64,000 nt of DNA, from contig NZ_AULB01000029.1 in NCBI RefSeq assembly GCF_000425065.1, forward strand, positions 1 to 64,000. The letters are read 5' to 3'. Of the stretch, positions 1 through 9,718 are shown in pieces; position 1 is the first letter of the stretch; every line of letters starts with the position of its first letter. Under the pieces are notes generated by a model, which did not search any database, had not been told where the DNA came from, and saw nothing but the letters and a program-made list of their open reading frames with translations. The translations under genes were made by a program, and so were the position numbers. The stretch is from Actinomadura rifamycini DSM 43936 (GTDB lineage Bacteria > Actinomycetota > Actinomycetes > Streptosporangiales > Streptosporangiaceae).

Positions 1-1
1 C

Positions 2-472
2 GCCGCCCGCCGCGCCCTCGGCCTGCCCGACCGCGCACTCGTCGACGCCCTCGCGGACGGGCTGCTGCACCGCGACGGCCGCCTCTACGCCAAGCCCCCC
101 GAACTGCCGCCGCACGTCCGCGCCGCCGTGGACGCGGTCCGCCGCGACCTCGCCGCGGCCCCGTTCCGCGCACCCGACGCGCACCGGCTCGCCGAACTCG
201 GCCTCACCCCGCGGCTGCTCGCCGCGGCCGCCGCCGCGGGCGCCCTGCTCAGGATCGGCGACGGGCTCGTCCTGCTGCCCGGCGACGACGCCCGCGCCGC
301 CGCCCGGCTCGCCGAACTCGACGGGCCGTTCACCCTCAGCGAGGCCCGCCGCGCGCTCGGCACCACCCGCCGCACGGCCGTCCCGCTGCTGGAGCACCTC
401 GACGCCCGCGGGTACACGATCCGCGTGGACGACCTGCACCGACGCTGCCGCGACCCCGAGGGGGCACCATGA
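2..472 (+). CDS. selB: Selenocysteine-specific elongation factor SelB, C-terminal part (partial)
   Basis: The open frame enters from the left edge, so only the last 156 residues are visible. SelB delivers Sec-tRNA to the ribosome at UGA codons marked by a SECIS hairpin; its C-terminal winged-helix repeats bind that hairpin. The visible part is an alanine/arginine-rich string of small helical units ending in a winged-helix-like segment (PLLEHLDARG), as expected for the SelB tail. The GTPase domain must lie outside the window. The identity rests largely on context: it overlaps selD by 4 bp (ATGA), and a selenocysteine-encoding formate dehydrogenase gene follows. No tRNA-Sec or selA is in view. 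Confidence 0.8.
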   Translation, partial: AARRALGLPDRALVDALADGLLHRDGRLYAKPPELPPHVRAAVDAVRRDLAAAPFRAPDAHRLAELGLTPRLLAAAAAAGALLRIGDGLVLLPGDDARAAARLAELDGPFTLSEARRALGTTRRTAVPLLEHLDARGYTIRVDDLHRRCRDPEGAP

Positions 473-1470
473 CCGCCACCGCCGAACGCCTCACGCAGTA
501 CGCGCACGGCGGCGGCTGCGCCTGCAAGATCCCGCCCGGCGAGCTGGAGGACGTCGTCGCGGGGCTGACCGCCGCGCCCCGGGACCCGAACGGGGAGCTG
601 CTCGTCGGGCTCGACACCGGCGACGACGCCGCCGTCGTCCGGATGCCCGGCTCCCCGGACGCGGTCGTCGCCACCGCCGACTTCTTCACCCCCGTCGTGG
701 ACGACCCGTACGACTGGGGGCGCATCGCCGCCGCGAACGCCCTCTCGGACGTGTACGCCGTCGGCGGCCGCCCGCTCGTCGCCGTCAACCTGCTGGCCTG
801 GCCCCGCGACGTCCTGCCGTTCGACGTCGCGCGGGAGGTGCTGCGCGGCGGCCTCGACACGGCGGCGCTCGCGGGCTGCCACGTCGGCGGCGGGCACAGC
901 GTCGACGACCCCGAGCCCAAGTACGGGATGGCCGTGACGGGCGTCGCCGACCCGGACCGGCTGCTGCGCAACGACACCGGCGCCCCCGGGCTGCCGCTCA
1001 CCCTCACCAAGCCGCTGGGCGTCGGCGTCCTCAACAACCGGCACAAGGCGACCGGCGCGGTGTTCCCGCAGGCCGTCGCGGCGATGGCGGAGCTGAACCG
1101 GGACGCGTCCGCCGCCGCGCTCGCCGCGGGCGCCCGCTGCGCCACGGACGTCACCGGCTTCGGCCTCCTCGGGCACCTGTACAAGCTCGCCCGCGCGTCC
1201 GGCGTCACCGCCGTCGTCGACGCGGCGGCCGTCCCGTACCTGGACGGCGCGCGGGAGGCCGTCCGGGACGGGTTCGTCAGCGGCGGCACCCGCCGCAACC
1301 TCGACTGGGTCGCGCCGCACACCGACTTCGGCGCCGCCGGCGAGGAGACCCGCCTGCTGCTGGCGGACGCGCAGACCTCCGGCGGCCTCCTCGTCGCCGG
1401 CGAGGTCCCGGGCCACCCGGTCGTCGGGGAGCTGGTCCCCGCCGCCGGCCGTGCGGTCGTCGTCCGCTGA
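469..1470 (+). CDS. selD: Selenide, water dikinase (selenophosphate synthase)
   Basis: SelD makes selenophosphate from selenide and ATP, the selenium donor for Sec-tRNA synthesis. The protein has 333 residues, close to the usual 340-350. The N-terminal catalytic motif is clear: Cys17, Cys19 and Lys20 in GGGCACK, the same spacing as the active Cys17/Lys20 of the E. coli enzyme, so this copy uses cysteine rather than selenocysteine. The glycine-rich ATP-binding region (VGLDTGDDAAV) and the later GGGHS and DVTGFGLLGHL motifs are typical AIRS-fold features. The ATG overlaps the selB stop as ATGA, which indicates translational coupling. It converges on the formate dehydrogenase gene with only 30 bp between them. 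Confidence 0.97.
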   Translation: MTATAERLTQYAHGGGCACKIPPGELEDVVAGLTAAPRDPNGELLVGLDTGDDAAVVRMPGSPDAVVATADFFTPVVDDPYDWGRIAAANALSDVYAVGGRPLVAVNLLAWPRDVLPFDVAREVLRGGLDTAALAGCHVGGGHSVDDPEPKYGMAVTGVADPDRLLRNDTGAPGLPLTLTKPLGVGVLNNRHKATGAVFPQAVAAMAELNRDASAAALAAGARCATDVTGFGLLGHLYKLARASGVTAVVDAAAVPYLDGAREAVRDGFVSGGTRRNLDWVAPHTDFGAAGEETRLLLADAQTSGGLLVAGEVPGHPVVGELVPAAGRAVVVR

Positions 1471-1500
1471 ACCCGCCGCCCGGCCGCCCCGCGCCGGCCC

Positions 1501-4500
1501 CTAGATCCCGGTGCCCGTCTCGTCCGTGATGCCCGCGCGGCGCTGGTAGTCGCGGACGAAGTCGAGGAGCGCGGCGCCGCGCGGGCGGCGGCCGGGCCGG
1601 ATGTCGCAGGCGAGGGCCTTCGTCTCCTGGATGTGGGTGTTCGGGTCCAGCGAGAGGTGCAGCAGCTCGTTCGCGGCGTCGCCGGTGCTGTAGCCGTTCG
1701 GGCCCCAGTGGTAGGGGAGGCCGATCTGGTGCAGGGGCCGCCCGTCGACGACGAGGGGCTTCATCCGCTCGGTGACGAGGACCCGCGCCTCGACGGCGCT
1801 GCGGCCGTTCACGATCGTCGCCCAGCCGCCGTGCAGCAGGTTCCGCTCGGCGGCCAGCTCCGGCGAGACCTCGCAGAAGAACTCCGGCTGGAGCTCGGCC
1901 AGGTAGGGCTGCCACCGCGACATGCCGCCCGCCGTGTGGTGCTCGGTGAGGCGGTACGTCGTCACCACGTACGGGAACACGTCGGCGCCCGGCTCGCCGC
2001 CGCTCGGCTGGTACCGGTTCGCCGGGTGCGGCCGCAGCACGTCCCGGACGGGGTTGTGCTGCCGGGCGTACAGCGGGTTCGCGAACGGCGACTCCTGCGG
2101 CTCGTAGTGCGCCGGCAGGGGCCCGTCGATGAGGCCCGTCGGGGCGAACAGCCACGCCTTGCCGTCGGCCTGCATGATGAACGGGTCGTTGCCCGCGAGC
2201 GCGGCGGGGCCGGTCGAGCCGTGCTCCGGCAGGTGGTCCGGTGCCTTGTCGGCGGAGAAGTCCGGCACGTCGTGGCCCGTCCACCGGCCCTCGCCCGGGT
2301 CCCACCAGACGAGCGCCTTGCGTTCGCTCCACGGGTTGCCGTCCGGGTCGGCGGACGCCCGGTTGTAGAGGATGCGGCGGTTCATCGGCCACGCCCAGCC
2401 CCACTCGGGCGCGACCCAGTTCTGGTCGCGGCCGGGCTTGCGGCGGGCCGTCTGGTTGACGCCGTCCGCGCGGCAGCCCGCGTAGATCCAGCAGCCGCAC
2501 GAGGTCGACCCGTCGTCCTTGAGCTGCGTGTAGGAGGAGACCGGGTGCCCCTCGCCGTCGTACCCGTTGATCTCGGCGAGGACGGCCTCGGCGTCGGGCT
2601 CGGCGAGGTCGCCCTCCGTGGGGTAGTCCCAGGTGAGGTCGAGGACGGGCCGGTCCATCTCGTCGTCGGAGCCGGCGAGCTTCTCCCGGATGATGCGGCC
2701 CAGGTGGTACATGAACCACAGGTCGCTGCGGGCGTCGCCGGCCGGGTCGACGGCCTTGTGGTGCCACTGCAGCATCCGCTGCGTGTTGGTGAAGCTGCCG
2801 TCCTTCTCGGTGTGCGTCGCGGCGGGCAGGAAGAACACCTCGGTGCCGATGTCCTCGGTGCGCAGCTCCCCGGACTCGATCTCCGGGCCGTCCTTCCACC
2901 ACGTCGCCGACTCGATCAGCGAGAGGTCGCGGACGACGAGCCAGTCGAGGTTCGCCATGCCGAGGCGCTGCACCTTCGCGTTGGCGGACCCGACGGCCGG
3001 GTTCTCGCCCATCAGGAAGTAGCCCTTGCAGACGCCGTCGATCTGCGCCATCGCCGTCTCGTACGTGCTGTGCGAGCCGGTGAGGCGCGGCAGGTAGTCG
3101 AAGCAGAAGTCGTTGTCCGCGGTGGCCGCGTCGCCCCAGTACGACTTCAGCAGGCTCACGAAGTACGACCGCATCTCGCCCCAGAAGCCCTTCTTCGCCG
3201 ACTCGCCCTCGACGAACCGGTCCAGGTCCAGGCCGGGGTGCGCGTGCGGCATCGGGATGTACCCGGGCAGCAGGTTGTACAGGGTCGGGATGTCGGTGGA
3301 GCCCTGGATCGAGGCGTGCCCCCGCAGCGCCAGGATCCCGCCGCCGGGGCGGCCGATGTTGCCGAGGAGCGTCTGCAGGATCGACGCCGTCCGGATGTAC
3401 TGGACGCCCACCGTGTGCTGCGTCCAGCCGACGGCGTAGGCGAACGCGGTCGTCCGGTCCCGGCCCGAGTTGTCGGCGACGAGCCGGCACACCTCCAGGA
3501 ACCGGTCGGCGGGGACGCCGGTGATGCGCTCCACCATCTCCGGGGTGTACCGGGAGAAGTGCCGCTTGAGCACCTGGAACACGCACCGGGGGTCCTGGAG
3601 GGTCGGGTCGCGCCGCGGGTCGCCCTCGCCTATGCCGGGCCCGCCCGACCCGGCCGCCTCGCCGCGCCCGGACCGCGCCACCGCCCGCCGGTGCGCCTCG
3701 TACGCCTGGTCCCGCTGCCCCGACGCCGCCTGCACCTGCATGCCTTCGTACTGCCAGCTCCGCAGGTCGTAGGTGCGGTGCTCCGGGTCGAAGCCGGAGA
3801 ACACGCCGTCGAGGTCCTCGGTGCCGCGGAAGTCCTCGCTAAGGATCACCGACGCGTTGCTGTAGTTCAGGACGTACTCGTGGAAGTACGCGTCGTTCTG
3901 CAACACGTAGTTGACGATCCCGCCGAGGAACGCGATGTCGCTTCCGGCGCGGAGCGGGACGTGGACGTCCGCGAGCGCGCTCGTCCGGGTGAACCGCGGG
4001 TCGACGTGGACGACCTTCGCGCCGCGCGCCTTCGCCTCCATCACCCACTGGAACCCGACCGGATGGCACTCGGCCATGTTCGAGCCCTGGATGACGATGC
4101 AGTCGGCGTTCTGCAGATCCTGCTGGAAGGTGGTCGCGCCGCCGCGTCCGAACGAGGTTCCCAGACCGGGAACGGTGGAGGAGTGTCAAATACGCGCCTG
4201 ATTCTCGATCTGCACCGCGCCGAGCGCGGTGAACAGCTTCTTGATCAGGTAGTTCTCCTCGTTGTCGAGCGTGGCGCCGCCGAGGCTGGCGATGCCCAGC
4301 GTGCGCCGCACCCGCAGGTCGTCCTGCTCCCACTGCCAGCCGTGCCGCCGCGCCTCGATCACCCGGTCGGCGATCATGTCCATCGCGGCGTCGAGCCCGA
4401 GCTCCTCCCATTCGGTGCCGTGCGGGCGCCGGTACAGGACCTTGTGCTCGCGCGCCGACCCGGTGGTGAGCTGGAGGCTGGCCGAGCCCTTCGGGCACAG

Positions 4501-4752
4501 CCGCCCGCGGCTGACGGGCGAGTCGGGGTCGCCCTCGATCTGGGTGACCGCGCCGTCCCGGACGTACACGTCCTGGCCGCAGCCGACCGCGCAGTACGGG
4601 CAGACCGACTTCACGACCTTCTCCGCGGTGTCGACCCGCGGCTTCAGGTTCGCGGTCGCGGCGCTCTTGACGGCCGCGCCGCGCCCGAGCGGGTCGCCGT
4701 CGGAGAACTGGCGGTAGACGGGCCACGCGTCGATCCACTGCCGGACGCCCAT
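1501..4752 (-). CDS. fdhA: Formate dehydrogenase alpha subunit, selenocysteine-containing
   Basis: This is a molybdenum/tungsten bis-MGD enzyme that oxidises formate to CO2. It is one gene of about 1083 residues read through an in-frame TGA at 4186-4188, which encodes Sec189; both sides align without a gap to the FdnG-like motif (ARI-Sec-HSSTVPGLGTSFGRG). The 4Fe-4S ligands are Cys51, Cys54, Cys58 and Cys86 (CPYCAVGC then CPKGS). The centre holds molybdopterin-domain motifs and the C-terminus a dinucleotide-binding domain (HWGPNGYSTGD). I chose the ATG at 4752 (MGVRQW) because the family begins there; an in-frame ATG at 4785 adds 11 residues. No twin-arginine signal is visible, so a cytoplasmic site is likely. 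No iron-sulfur or membrane subunit gene follows; selD converges instead. Confidence 0.95.
4157..4173 (-). promoter_or_regulatory. Bacterial SECIS hairpin for Sec189 of fdhA
   Basis: On the minus strand, 12 nt after the TGA, a perfect 6-bp stem (GTTCCC/GGGAAC) closes a GGTCT loop. The GGUCU loop and the distance to the UGA match the minimal upper stem-loop of the E. coli fdhF SECIS, which SelB binds. It lies inside the coding sequence, as bacterial SECIS elements do. Confidence 0.9.
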
Positions 4753-4845
4753 GCCGCACACCGCCTCTCGTTCTCCCGGAACCACCCGGACGCAGCGTCA
4801 CCTACCCGGCTCCGGCCCGCTAAACACCGCGGGCGCGGTCTCCGG

Positions 4846-6618
4846 TCATTTCCCCGCGAACACCGCGAGGTGCTGCGAGATCGGCTCCGGCCGCTCGCCG
4901 TGCTGCACGGCCGCCGCGGTGAGGACGTCCAGGTGCTGGTACCCCGGCGCGACGATGTCGCCGGGCCGCGGGTCGCGGGCGCCGAGACCGTCCCCGGCCT
5001 GCAGGTTCAGCGTCGGGTTCGCGTCGATCCCGCCGGTGTGGACGGCGTCGTCGGCGATGCCGGGGGCGTCCGCGAGCGCGATGTCGGCGATCAGCTTCGT
5101 GGGGAAGTAGTGCTCCGTGAAGTCCAGCGGATGCTCGGACAGGCTGCGGGCGAGCTGCGCGATGTCGGTGGCCTCCTTGGCGGCCGTCGTGAACGGCCCG
5201 CCGTGCTTCGACGCGTACCCCGGGTCGTCGGGGGCGCCGACGAGGTCGAAGTTCCGCCACGTGTACAGCGGGCCGTGCGGGGTGTCGGGGACCGCCTTGC
5301 GGTCGGGGCCGAGCAGCGCCGCGAGCCCCCCGAGGCCCAGCCGGTCCAGGTCGTTCGGCGCCGGGAACTCCTTGTCGACGACCTTCCCGCCGTCCCAGAA
5401 CCCGACGCTGGCCTGCATGAACGCGAGCGGCTGCGAGTTGTCGTCCAGCAGCCCGCCGAGCGCGGCGGCGTTGGTGAACCGGAAGTCGCGGACGGTCGGG
5501 GTGCCGGCGATGAACGTCGGGTAGTCCTCGGCGAACAGCAGCCGGTAGGTGGTGTCGGTGTTGAACGACGACGGGACGTACGTCGCGAGCTCCGAGACGC
5601 CCTCGGGGTCGAGCCGCGCGGCGAGGCCCGCGATCGCGAGGAGGTTCATCGTCTCGGTGTTGACGACGGCGGGCGCCGACAGCGCGCGCGGGACGACCCC
5701 GGCCGCCAGCCCCACCCGGACGACGCCCGCGCCGAGCGCGACGAGCGGCACCATGTCCGCCGGGAACCCCTCCATCCCGAGGATGCCGGTGTCGATGCGG
5801 GTGTCGAGCGCGAAGTACCCGGCGCACTGCGCGTGCCCGGCGTCGGCGGTGGTGGCGCGGTCGCCGTCGAAGTCCCACATCGCGAAGTAGGCGGTCAGGA
5901 CGCCGCCGAGCGAGTGCCCGCCGCACATCACCTTCCGCTTGCGGAGCTCCTGCTCCGGCAGCTCCCGGACGAGGAGGTCGTACTGGTCGCGGACGGTCTG
6001 CTCCAGCCCGACGTGCTGGAGCCACTCCACCTGATCGTTCGTCCGGTACCCGGCGAACCTCCGGCCGTCGACCTCCTTCTGCCGGTAGTAGTAGTCGACG
6101 GCGAGGCGGACGTCCCCGGCCGCCAGCCCCGCCTGGATGCCGGTGCGGTCCTCCAGGCAGTTGGACCGCCGGTCGAGCGCCCAGAACTCGACGCGGTCGC
6201 CGTTCTCCGCCGCCGCGCGGACGGTGTTGCGCGCGAGCCCGTCGAACGATCCGGCGCCCGCGAAGATGCCCGGTTGCGCGACGAGGATCCGGTCCGCGTC
6301 CGCCGGGTCCGCCGGGCCGTCCGCGTGCCGGTACCGCAGGTACGACAGCCAGTCGCACGCCTCGGGCCGCGGCCCGGCCGACTCCGGCCGCGGTATCCGG
6401 ACCCGCACCACCGACTCCGCGACGTCGGTGACCGGCGAGCTCGACGCGACGGGCGTCTCGGTCCGGTCGGCGGCGCGGGCGCCCGCGGGCGGCGCGGACG
6501 GGACGCCGGCGGCGAGCGCCGCGGCCGCGAGCGACGCGGCCGCCAGGACCGCCGCGGCGCGGCTCCGGGACAACGGGGAACGGGCGGTGCGGCGTCCGGC
6601 GCCGGGGCTCGGCCTCAT
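4846..6618 (-). CDS. Secreted alpha/beta-hydrolase, lipase/esterase-like
   Basis: A 590-residue protein of unknown substrate. The N-terminus has an arginine-rich stretch, then an alanine/leucine hydrophobic segment at about residues 20-40 ending near an AxA site, so it is probably secreted. A nucleophile elbow GHSLGG puts the catalytic serine at about residue 236, typical of alpha/beta-hydrolases. The long C-terminal half has several Asp/His candidates but I cannot assign the triad. A GTG precedes the ATG directly; I use the ATG at 6618 because GAGGAG then lies 6 nt upstream. It is on the same strand as fdhA, 93 bp before it, but no functional link is evident. Confidence 0.75.
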   Translation of the reverse strand: MRPSPGAGRRTARSPLSRSRAAAVLAAASLAAAALAAGVPSAPPAGARAADRTETPVASSSPVTDVAESVVRVRIPRPESAGPRPEACDWLSYLRYRHADGPADPADADRILVAQPGIFAGAGSFDGLARNTVRAAAENGDRVEFWALDRRSNCLEDRTGIQAGLAAGDVRLAVDYYYRQKEVDGRRFAGYRTNDQVEWLQHVGLEQTVRDQYDLLVRELPEQELRKRKVMCGGHSLGGVLTAYFAMWDFDGDRATTADAGHAQCAGYFALDTRIDTGILGMEGFPADMVPLVALGAGVVRVGLAAGVVPRALSAPAVVNTETMNLLAIAGLAARLDPEGVSELATYVPSSFNTDTTYRLLFAEDYPTFIAGTPTVRDFRFTNAAALGGLLDDNSQPLAFMQASVGFWDGGKVVDKEFPAPNDLDRLGLGGLAALLGPDRKAVPDTPHGPLYTWRNFDLVGAPDDPGYASKHGGPFTTAAKEATDIAQLARSLSEHPLDFTEHYFPTKLIADIALADAPGIADDAVHTGGIDANPTLNLQAGDGLGARDPRPGDIVAPGYQHLDVLTAAAVQHGERPEPISQHLAVFAGK

Positions 6619-6671
6619 CACGCTCTCCTCGGGGGAGGACCGGTCGATGAGTCGACAATGGACGCCGCGGC

Positions 6672-6694
6672 CCGCCGGAGCTAGCCTCCGGCGG
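6672..6694 (-). terminator. GC-rich hairpin, probable terminator
   Basis: Perfect 9-bp stem (CCGCCGGAG / CTCCGGCGG) with a 5-nt loop, about 80 nt beyond the stop of the SalK-like gene. It has no T-tract, which is common for actinomycete terminators. Confidence 0.5.
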
Positions 6695-6772
6695 ATGAAT
6701 CGCCGCCCGCCGGTTGTCCGCGGCCGCCAAATTTCCGGACGACTGCCCGGTGCGGCCGCCCGGTGCGGCGGC

Positions 6773-7552
6773 TCAGGCCAGCGCGACCGCGCGGGCCTTC
6801 TCGACGAGCTCGGCGTACTCGGCGAACTCGGGCGGCGTCAGCGCGCGCCCGTACACGGCCGCGGTCAGGCGGTTCGTCGCGGCCTCGGCCTCCGCGCGGC
6901 GGGCCAGCGCGGACGCGTCGGCGGCCGTGCCGTCCTCGACGCCGCGCCAGCCGAGGAACCGGGCCCGTGCGGGGCCGCCGCTCTCGTACCCGGCGAGGAT
7001 CGCCTCCAGGGGGCGGAGCCCGGCGGCGGTCGTCGCGCACAGGTGCAGGGCGCCGCGCCACTCGCGCAGCACGTTGATGAGCTGCATCAGCCGGGCCGGG
7101 CCGCCGTCGGCGGTCGGCTCCGCGCGCCAGCCGCAGAACAGCGGGAGGCCCGATCCGTCGGCGGCGTCGACGACCCGGCCCGCCAGGTCGGTGAGCCGCT
7201 CGACGTCGGCGGCGCCGAGCCCGGCGAGGCGGTCCTCGCCCCACCGGGCGCAGGCGCGGCCGTACCGGCGGGCGGCCTCGCGGGCGCCCGCGACGGCCAC
7301 GCCCTCGTCCCAGAAGAGCCGGACGGCGCCCGGCTCGAACCAGCCGAACGCGGCGCAGATCACGCTCGCGTCGACGTCGCCGAGCACGCCGCCGCGCCCG
7401 GCGAAGTAGAACGCGAACGGGTTGTCGTACCCCGCCTCCTTGCCCCGCTCTCCGGTGACCGGGTCGAGCATCCAGGCGGCGCCGATGTCGTGCACGGCCC
7501 GGTCGACGGCCGGGACGGTCTGGTCGATGTCGGTTACGGTCGGTTCGCCCAC
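6773..7552 (-). CDS. SalK/EvbL-like protein (HTH_67-type family)
   Basis: A 259-residue soluble protein. Its sequence pattern (DPVTGERGKE near the start, FYFAGRGGVLGDV, AAFGWFEPGAV) resembles the actinobacterial SalK/EvbL family, which is predicted to carry a helix-turn-helix-like fold but has no established function. There is no signal peptide or membrane segment. Three GTG codons lie close together at the 5' end; I chose the one at 7552 because GGGAAGG sits about 9 nt before it, while the longest frame would start at 7570. It is a single gene, followed by a hairpin. Confidence 0.6.
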   Translation of the reverse strand: MGEPTVTDIDQTVPAVDRAVHDIGAAWMLDPVTGERGKEAGYDNPFAFYFAGRGGVLGDVDASVICAAFGWFEPGAVRLFWDEGVAVAGAREAARRYGRACARWGEDRLAGLGAADVERLTDLAGRVVDAADGSGLPLFCGWRAEPTADGGPARLMQLINVLREWRGALHLCATTAAGLRPLEAILAGYESGGPARARFLGWRGVEDGTAADASALARRAEAEAATNRLTAAVYGRALTPPEFAEYAELVEKARAVALA

Positions 7553-7666
7553 TCGCGGCACCCTTCCCACGTGAAACCGAATGGCTTTCGGTGTGGGGAG
7601 CGTACCGGCCCGGGCGCCCCGCGGTCACGGGGCCGCCCCGCCCGCCCGGCCGTCCGGCCGCCCGGG

Positions 7667-8863
7667 CTACCCGAGGCGCAGCCGCTCGACCGGGTGCGCG
7701 CCCTCGGTCTCCAGGCGGTACTCCTCGCCGTACTTGTCGATGTGCTCCTCGATGACGCGCTGCTGCGGCGGCCGCTCGGCGTTGATCTTGGCCTGCCACT
7801 CCTCGAACCGGCGGTGCGCCTCCTGGACGTAGCCGGTGCCCAGGGTCGTCCAGTCGATCTGGGTCGCCAGCACCTCCCGGACGTACTCCTTGTTCGGCTC
7901 GAACCGGACCGGCTCGGGCAGCGCGGGCGCCAGGATGCTCTCGGGGTCGCGGCCGTCGTGCTGCCGCATCAGGTCGCACGCGATGTGCAGGTGCTCCAGC
8001 TCCATGTTCAGGTGGAGCTCCCAGATGCCCTTGACCCGCGGATCGGTCTCGGTCTGCATGAACGAGTAGTAGAGGTAGCACTCGTTGTACTCGTGGTTGA
8101 CGAGCCGCTCCCACCAGGTCTCGCCCGGGTCGACCAGCGACTCGTAGTGCGTGACGTGCTCCTCTTCCACCAAGCCGATCTCCTGGTAGAGCTGGCGGGC
8201 GATCGGCTCCATGTACATGGGGCCGACGTTCATGTAGAAGTTCATCGTCTGCTGCTCGGCCGCCATGATGGTCAGCGCGTGCAGCTTCGACAGCGGCGCG
8301 GCCGTCTGCCGGTCGTAGGGCTCGCGGACGTTGTCCATCGGGTGCCGGTGCTGCAGGGGGCCGGGGCGTCCCGGCATGACCTCGGTGAGCTGGTCGACGA
8401 TCTTCTCCGCCCGGCGGTGCTCGATCATCTCGTAGAGGTTCGCGTACCGGTAGAGGTGGTCGAAGTCCTCCAGCAGGCCGAAGTCGTACGCCTGCTTGAG
8501 GTAGGGGTCGGGCTCCATCCGCGCGACCCAGCCGGTGAGGTCGACGGCGACCTGCTCGTAGGACAGGGTCGTCTCCAGGACGGACGCCTGGCCCGGCAGC
8601 AGCCAGTTGACGGTCTTCTGCTGCTGCTGCTCCATGTAGCGGACGTGCGCGAGCTTCTGCTTGACCTCGGGGTCGGGGCAGACGCGGTTGAAGTGGTGGC
8701 TGAACATGATCGCCTCCACCTCGATGCCGTTCATCGTGATGATGCGGCACTTGGTGTAGGGATCGGCGTGGTCCGGGTCGACGGGCGCGACGTCGAGCTG
8801 GCCCCAGTCGCGCAGCTGGTCGTCGAGCGGGATGCCGCGGTGTTCGAGCGGGTTGAAGGCCAC
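7667..8863 (-). CDS. Ferritin-like fold protein, probably metal-binding
   Basis: A 398-residue helical protein without a signal peptide. It shows several paired carboxylate/histidine motifs of the ferritin-like kind: EAIMFSHHF, YEMIEHRRAEK, AAEQQ, EEEHVTHYE and ELEHLH. Such E..ExxH sets usually bind two iron or manganese ions, so oxidase, oxygenase or storage activity is possible; I cannot name a specific family. The GTG at 8863 is preferred because AGGAGG lies 9 nt upstream; an earlier GTG at 8872 abuts the AGGAGG and is too close. It is divergent from a haemerythrin gene, with 239 bp between them. Confidence 0.65.
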   Translation of the reverse strand: MAFNPLEHRGIPLDDQLRDWGQLDVAPVDPDHADPYTKCRIITMNGIEVEAIMFSHHFNRVCPDPEVKQKLAHVRYMEQQQQKTVNWLLPGQASVLETTLSYEQVAVDLTGWVARMEPDPYLKQAYDFGLLEDFDHLYRYANLYEMIEHRRAEKIVDQLTEVMPGRPGPLQHRHPMDNVREPYDRQTAAPLSKLHALTIMAAEQQTMNFYMNVGPMYMEPIARQLYQEIGLVEEEHVTHYESLVDPGETWWERLVNHEYNECYLYYSFMQTETDPRVKGIWELHLNMELEHLHIACDLMRQHDGRDPESILAPALPEPVRFEPNKEYVREVLATQIDWTTLGTGYVQEAHRRFEEWQAKINAERPPQQRVIEEHIDKYGEEYRLETEGAHPVERLRLG

Positions 8864-9102
8864 CAGGCTCACCCTCCTGTGGAGACGTTCGTCGGGTCGG
8901 CCGCCGTTCCCGCCGGCCGCTTCTCGTGGGCATTGCCGCACGTACCCCGCCCGTCCTGTTCACACATGGGCCGGACGACCGTGTACGGGATCTTTGCCCG
9001 CCCATCGCCCCTTCCTCGCTTACCGGTCCGGGTCCCGGGTACTCCACGGGCGCCCGCGCCGTGCGCCGGGCCGACCGTTCGCCGAGACACCGGAGGAACC
9101 GC

Positions 9103-9672
9103 ATGAGCACCGCACCCACCACCGTCGAGAACGACATCGTCGACCTCCTGCGCGCCCAGCACGGCCAGATCCGCGACCTGTTCGACAAGGTCGAGCACAC
9201 GACGGGCAAGGAGCGCACGGAGGCGTTCCAGTCGCTCGTCCGGCTGCTCGCGGTGCACGAGACCGCCGAGGAGGAGATCGTCCACCCGGCGGCCCGCAAG
9301 GCGCTGCCCGGCGGCGACGGGATCGTCGCGGACCGGCTGCGCGAGGAGCGCGCCGCCAAGGAGCTGCTCGCCGAGCTGGACGGCATGGACACCGCGGCGC
9401 CCGACTTCCTGGAGAAGCTCGACCGGCTCCGCGTCGAGGTGCTGACGCACGCGCGCGCCGAGGAGCGCTACGAGTTCGACCGGCTGGGCGACCAGTTCAG
9501 CGAGGGCCAGCGCAGGGGGATGGCGGCGGCCGTCAAGGCGGCCGAGGCGAGCGCGCCCACGCACCCGCATCCCGGCACGGAGACCGCGACGAAGAACATG
9601 CTCGTCGGGCCGATGGCGGCGGTCGCCGACCGCGTCCGCGACCTCATCCGCGACGCCCGCGACAAGGGCTGA
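9103..9672 (+). CDS. Haemerythrin HHE domain protein
   Basis: A 189-residue four-helix protein of the HHE cation-binding family. Ligand candidates are His20, His52 with Glu56 (HETAEEE), His61 and a later H-x3-E (THARAEE), as expected for a di-iron or single-iron site that binds oxygen or NO. The ATG at 9103 has GGAGG 7 nt upstream. A C-terminal extension after about residue 150 (PTHPHPGTE onwards) ends in a basic amphipathic helix. It is a single gene, divergent from the ferritin-like gene. A stress or redox role is inference from the family. Confidence 0.88.
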   Translation: MSTAPTTVENDIVDLLRAQHGQIRDLFDKVEHTTGKERTEAFQSLVRLLAVHETAEEEIVHPAARKALPGGDGIVADRLREERAAKELLAELDGMDTAAPDFLEKLDRLRVEVLTHARAEERYEFDRLGDQFSEGQRRGMAAAVKAAEASAPTHPHPGTETATKNMLVGPMAAVADRVRDLIRDARDKG

Positions 9673-9718
9673 CGGCGCGGCGGCCGTCCCGCCCCGGTGC
9701 CGACCCGACGGGGGCCGG

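Noticed and set aside
4186..4188. The TGA in fdhA as a real stop or a sequencing error
   Set aside because: Both sides match the same protein in the same frame, the TGA is at the known Sec position, and a SECIS hairpin plus selB and selD are present.
1633..6684. A 1683-codon open frame on the plus strand opposite fdhA and the hydrolase gene
   Set aside because: It is an antisense shadow caused by very high GC; it has no family motifs and covers two well-supported genes.
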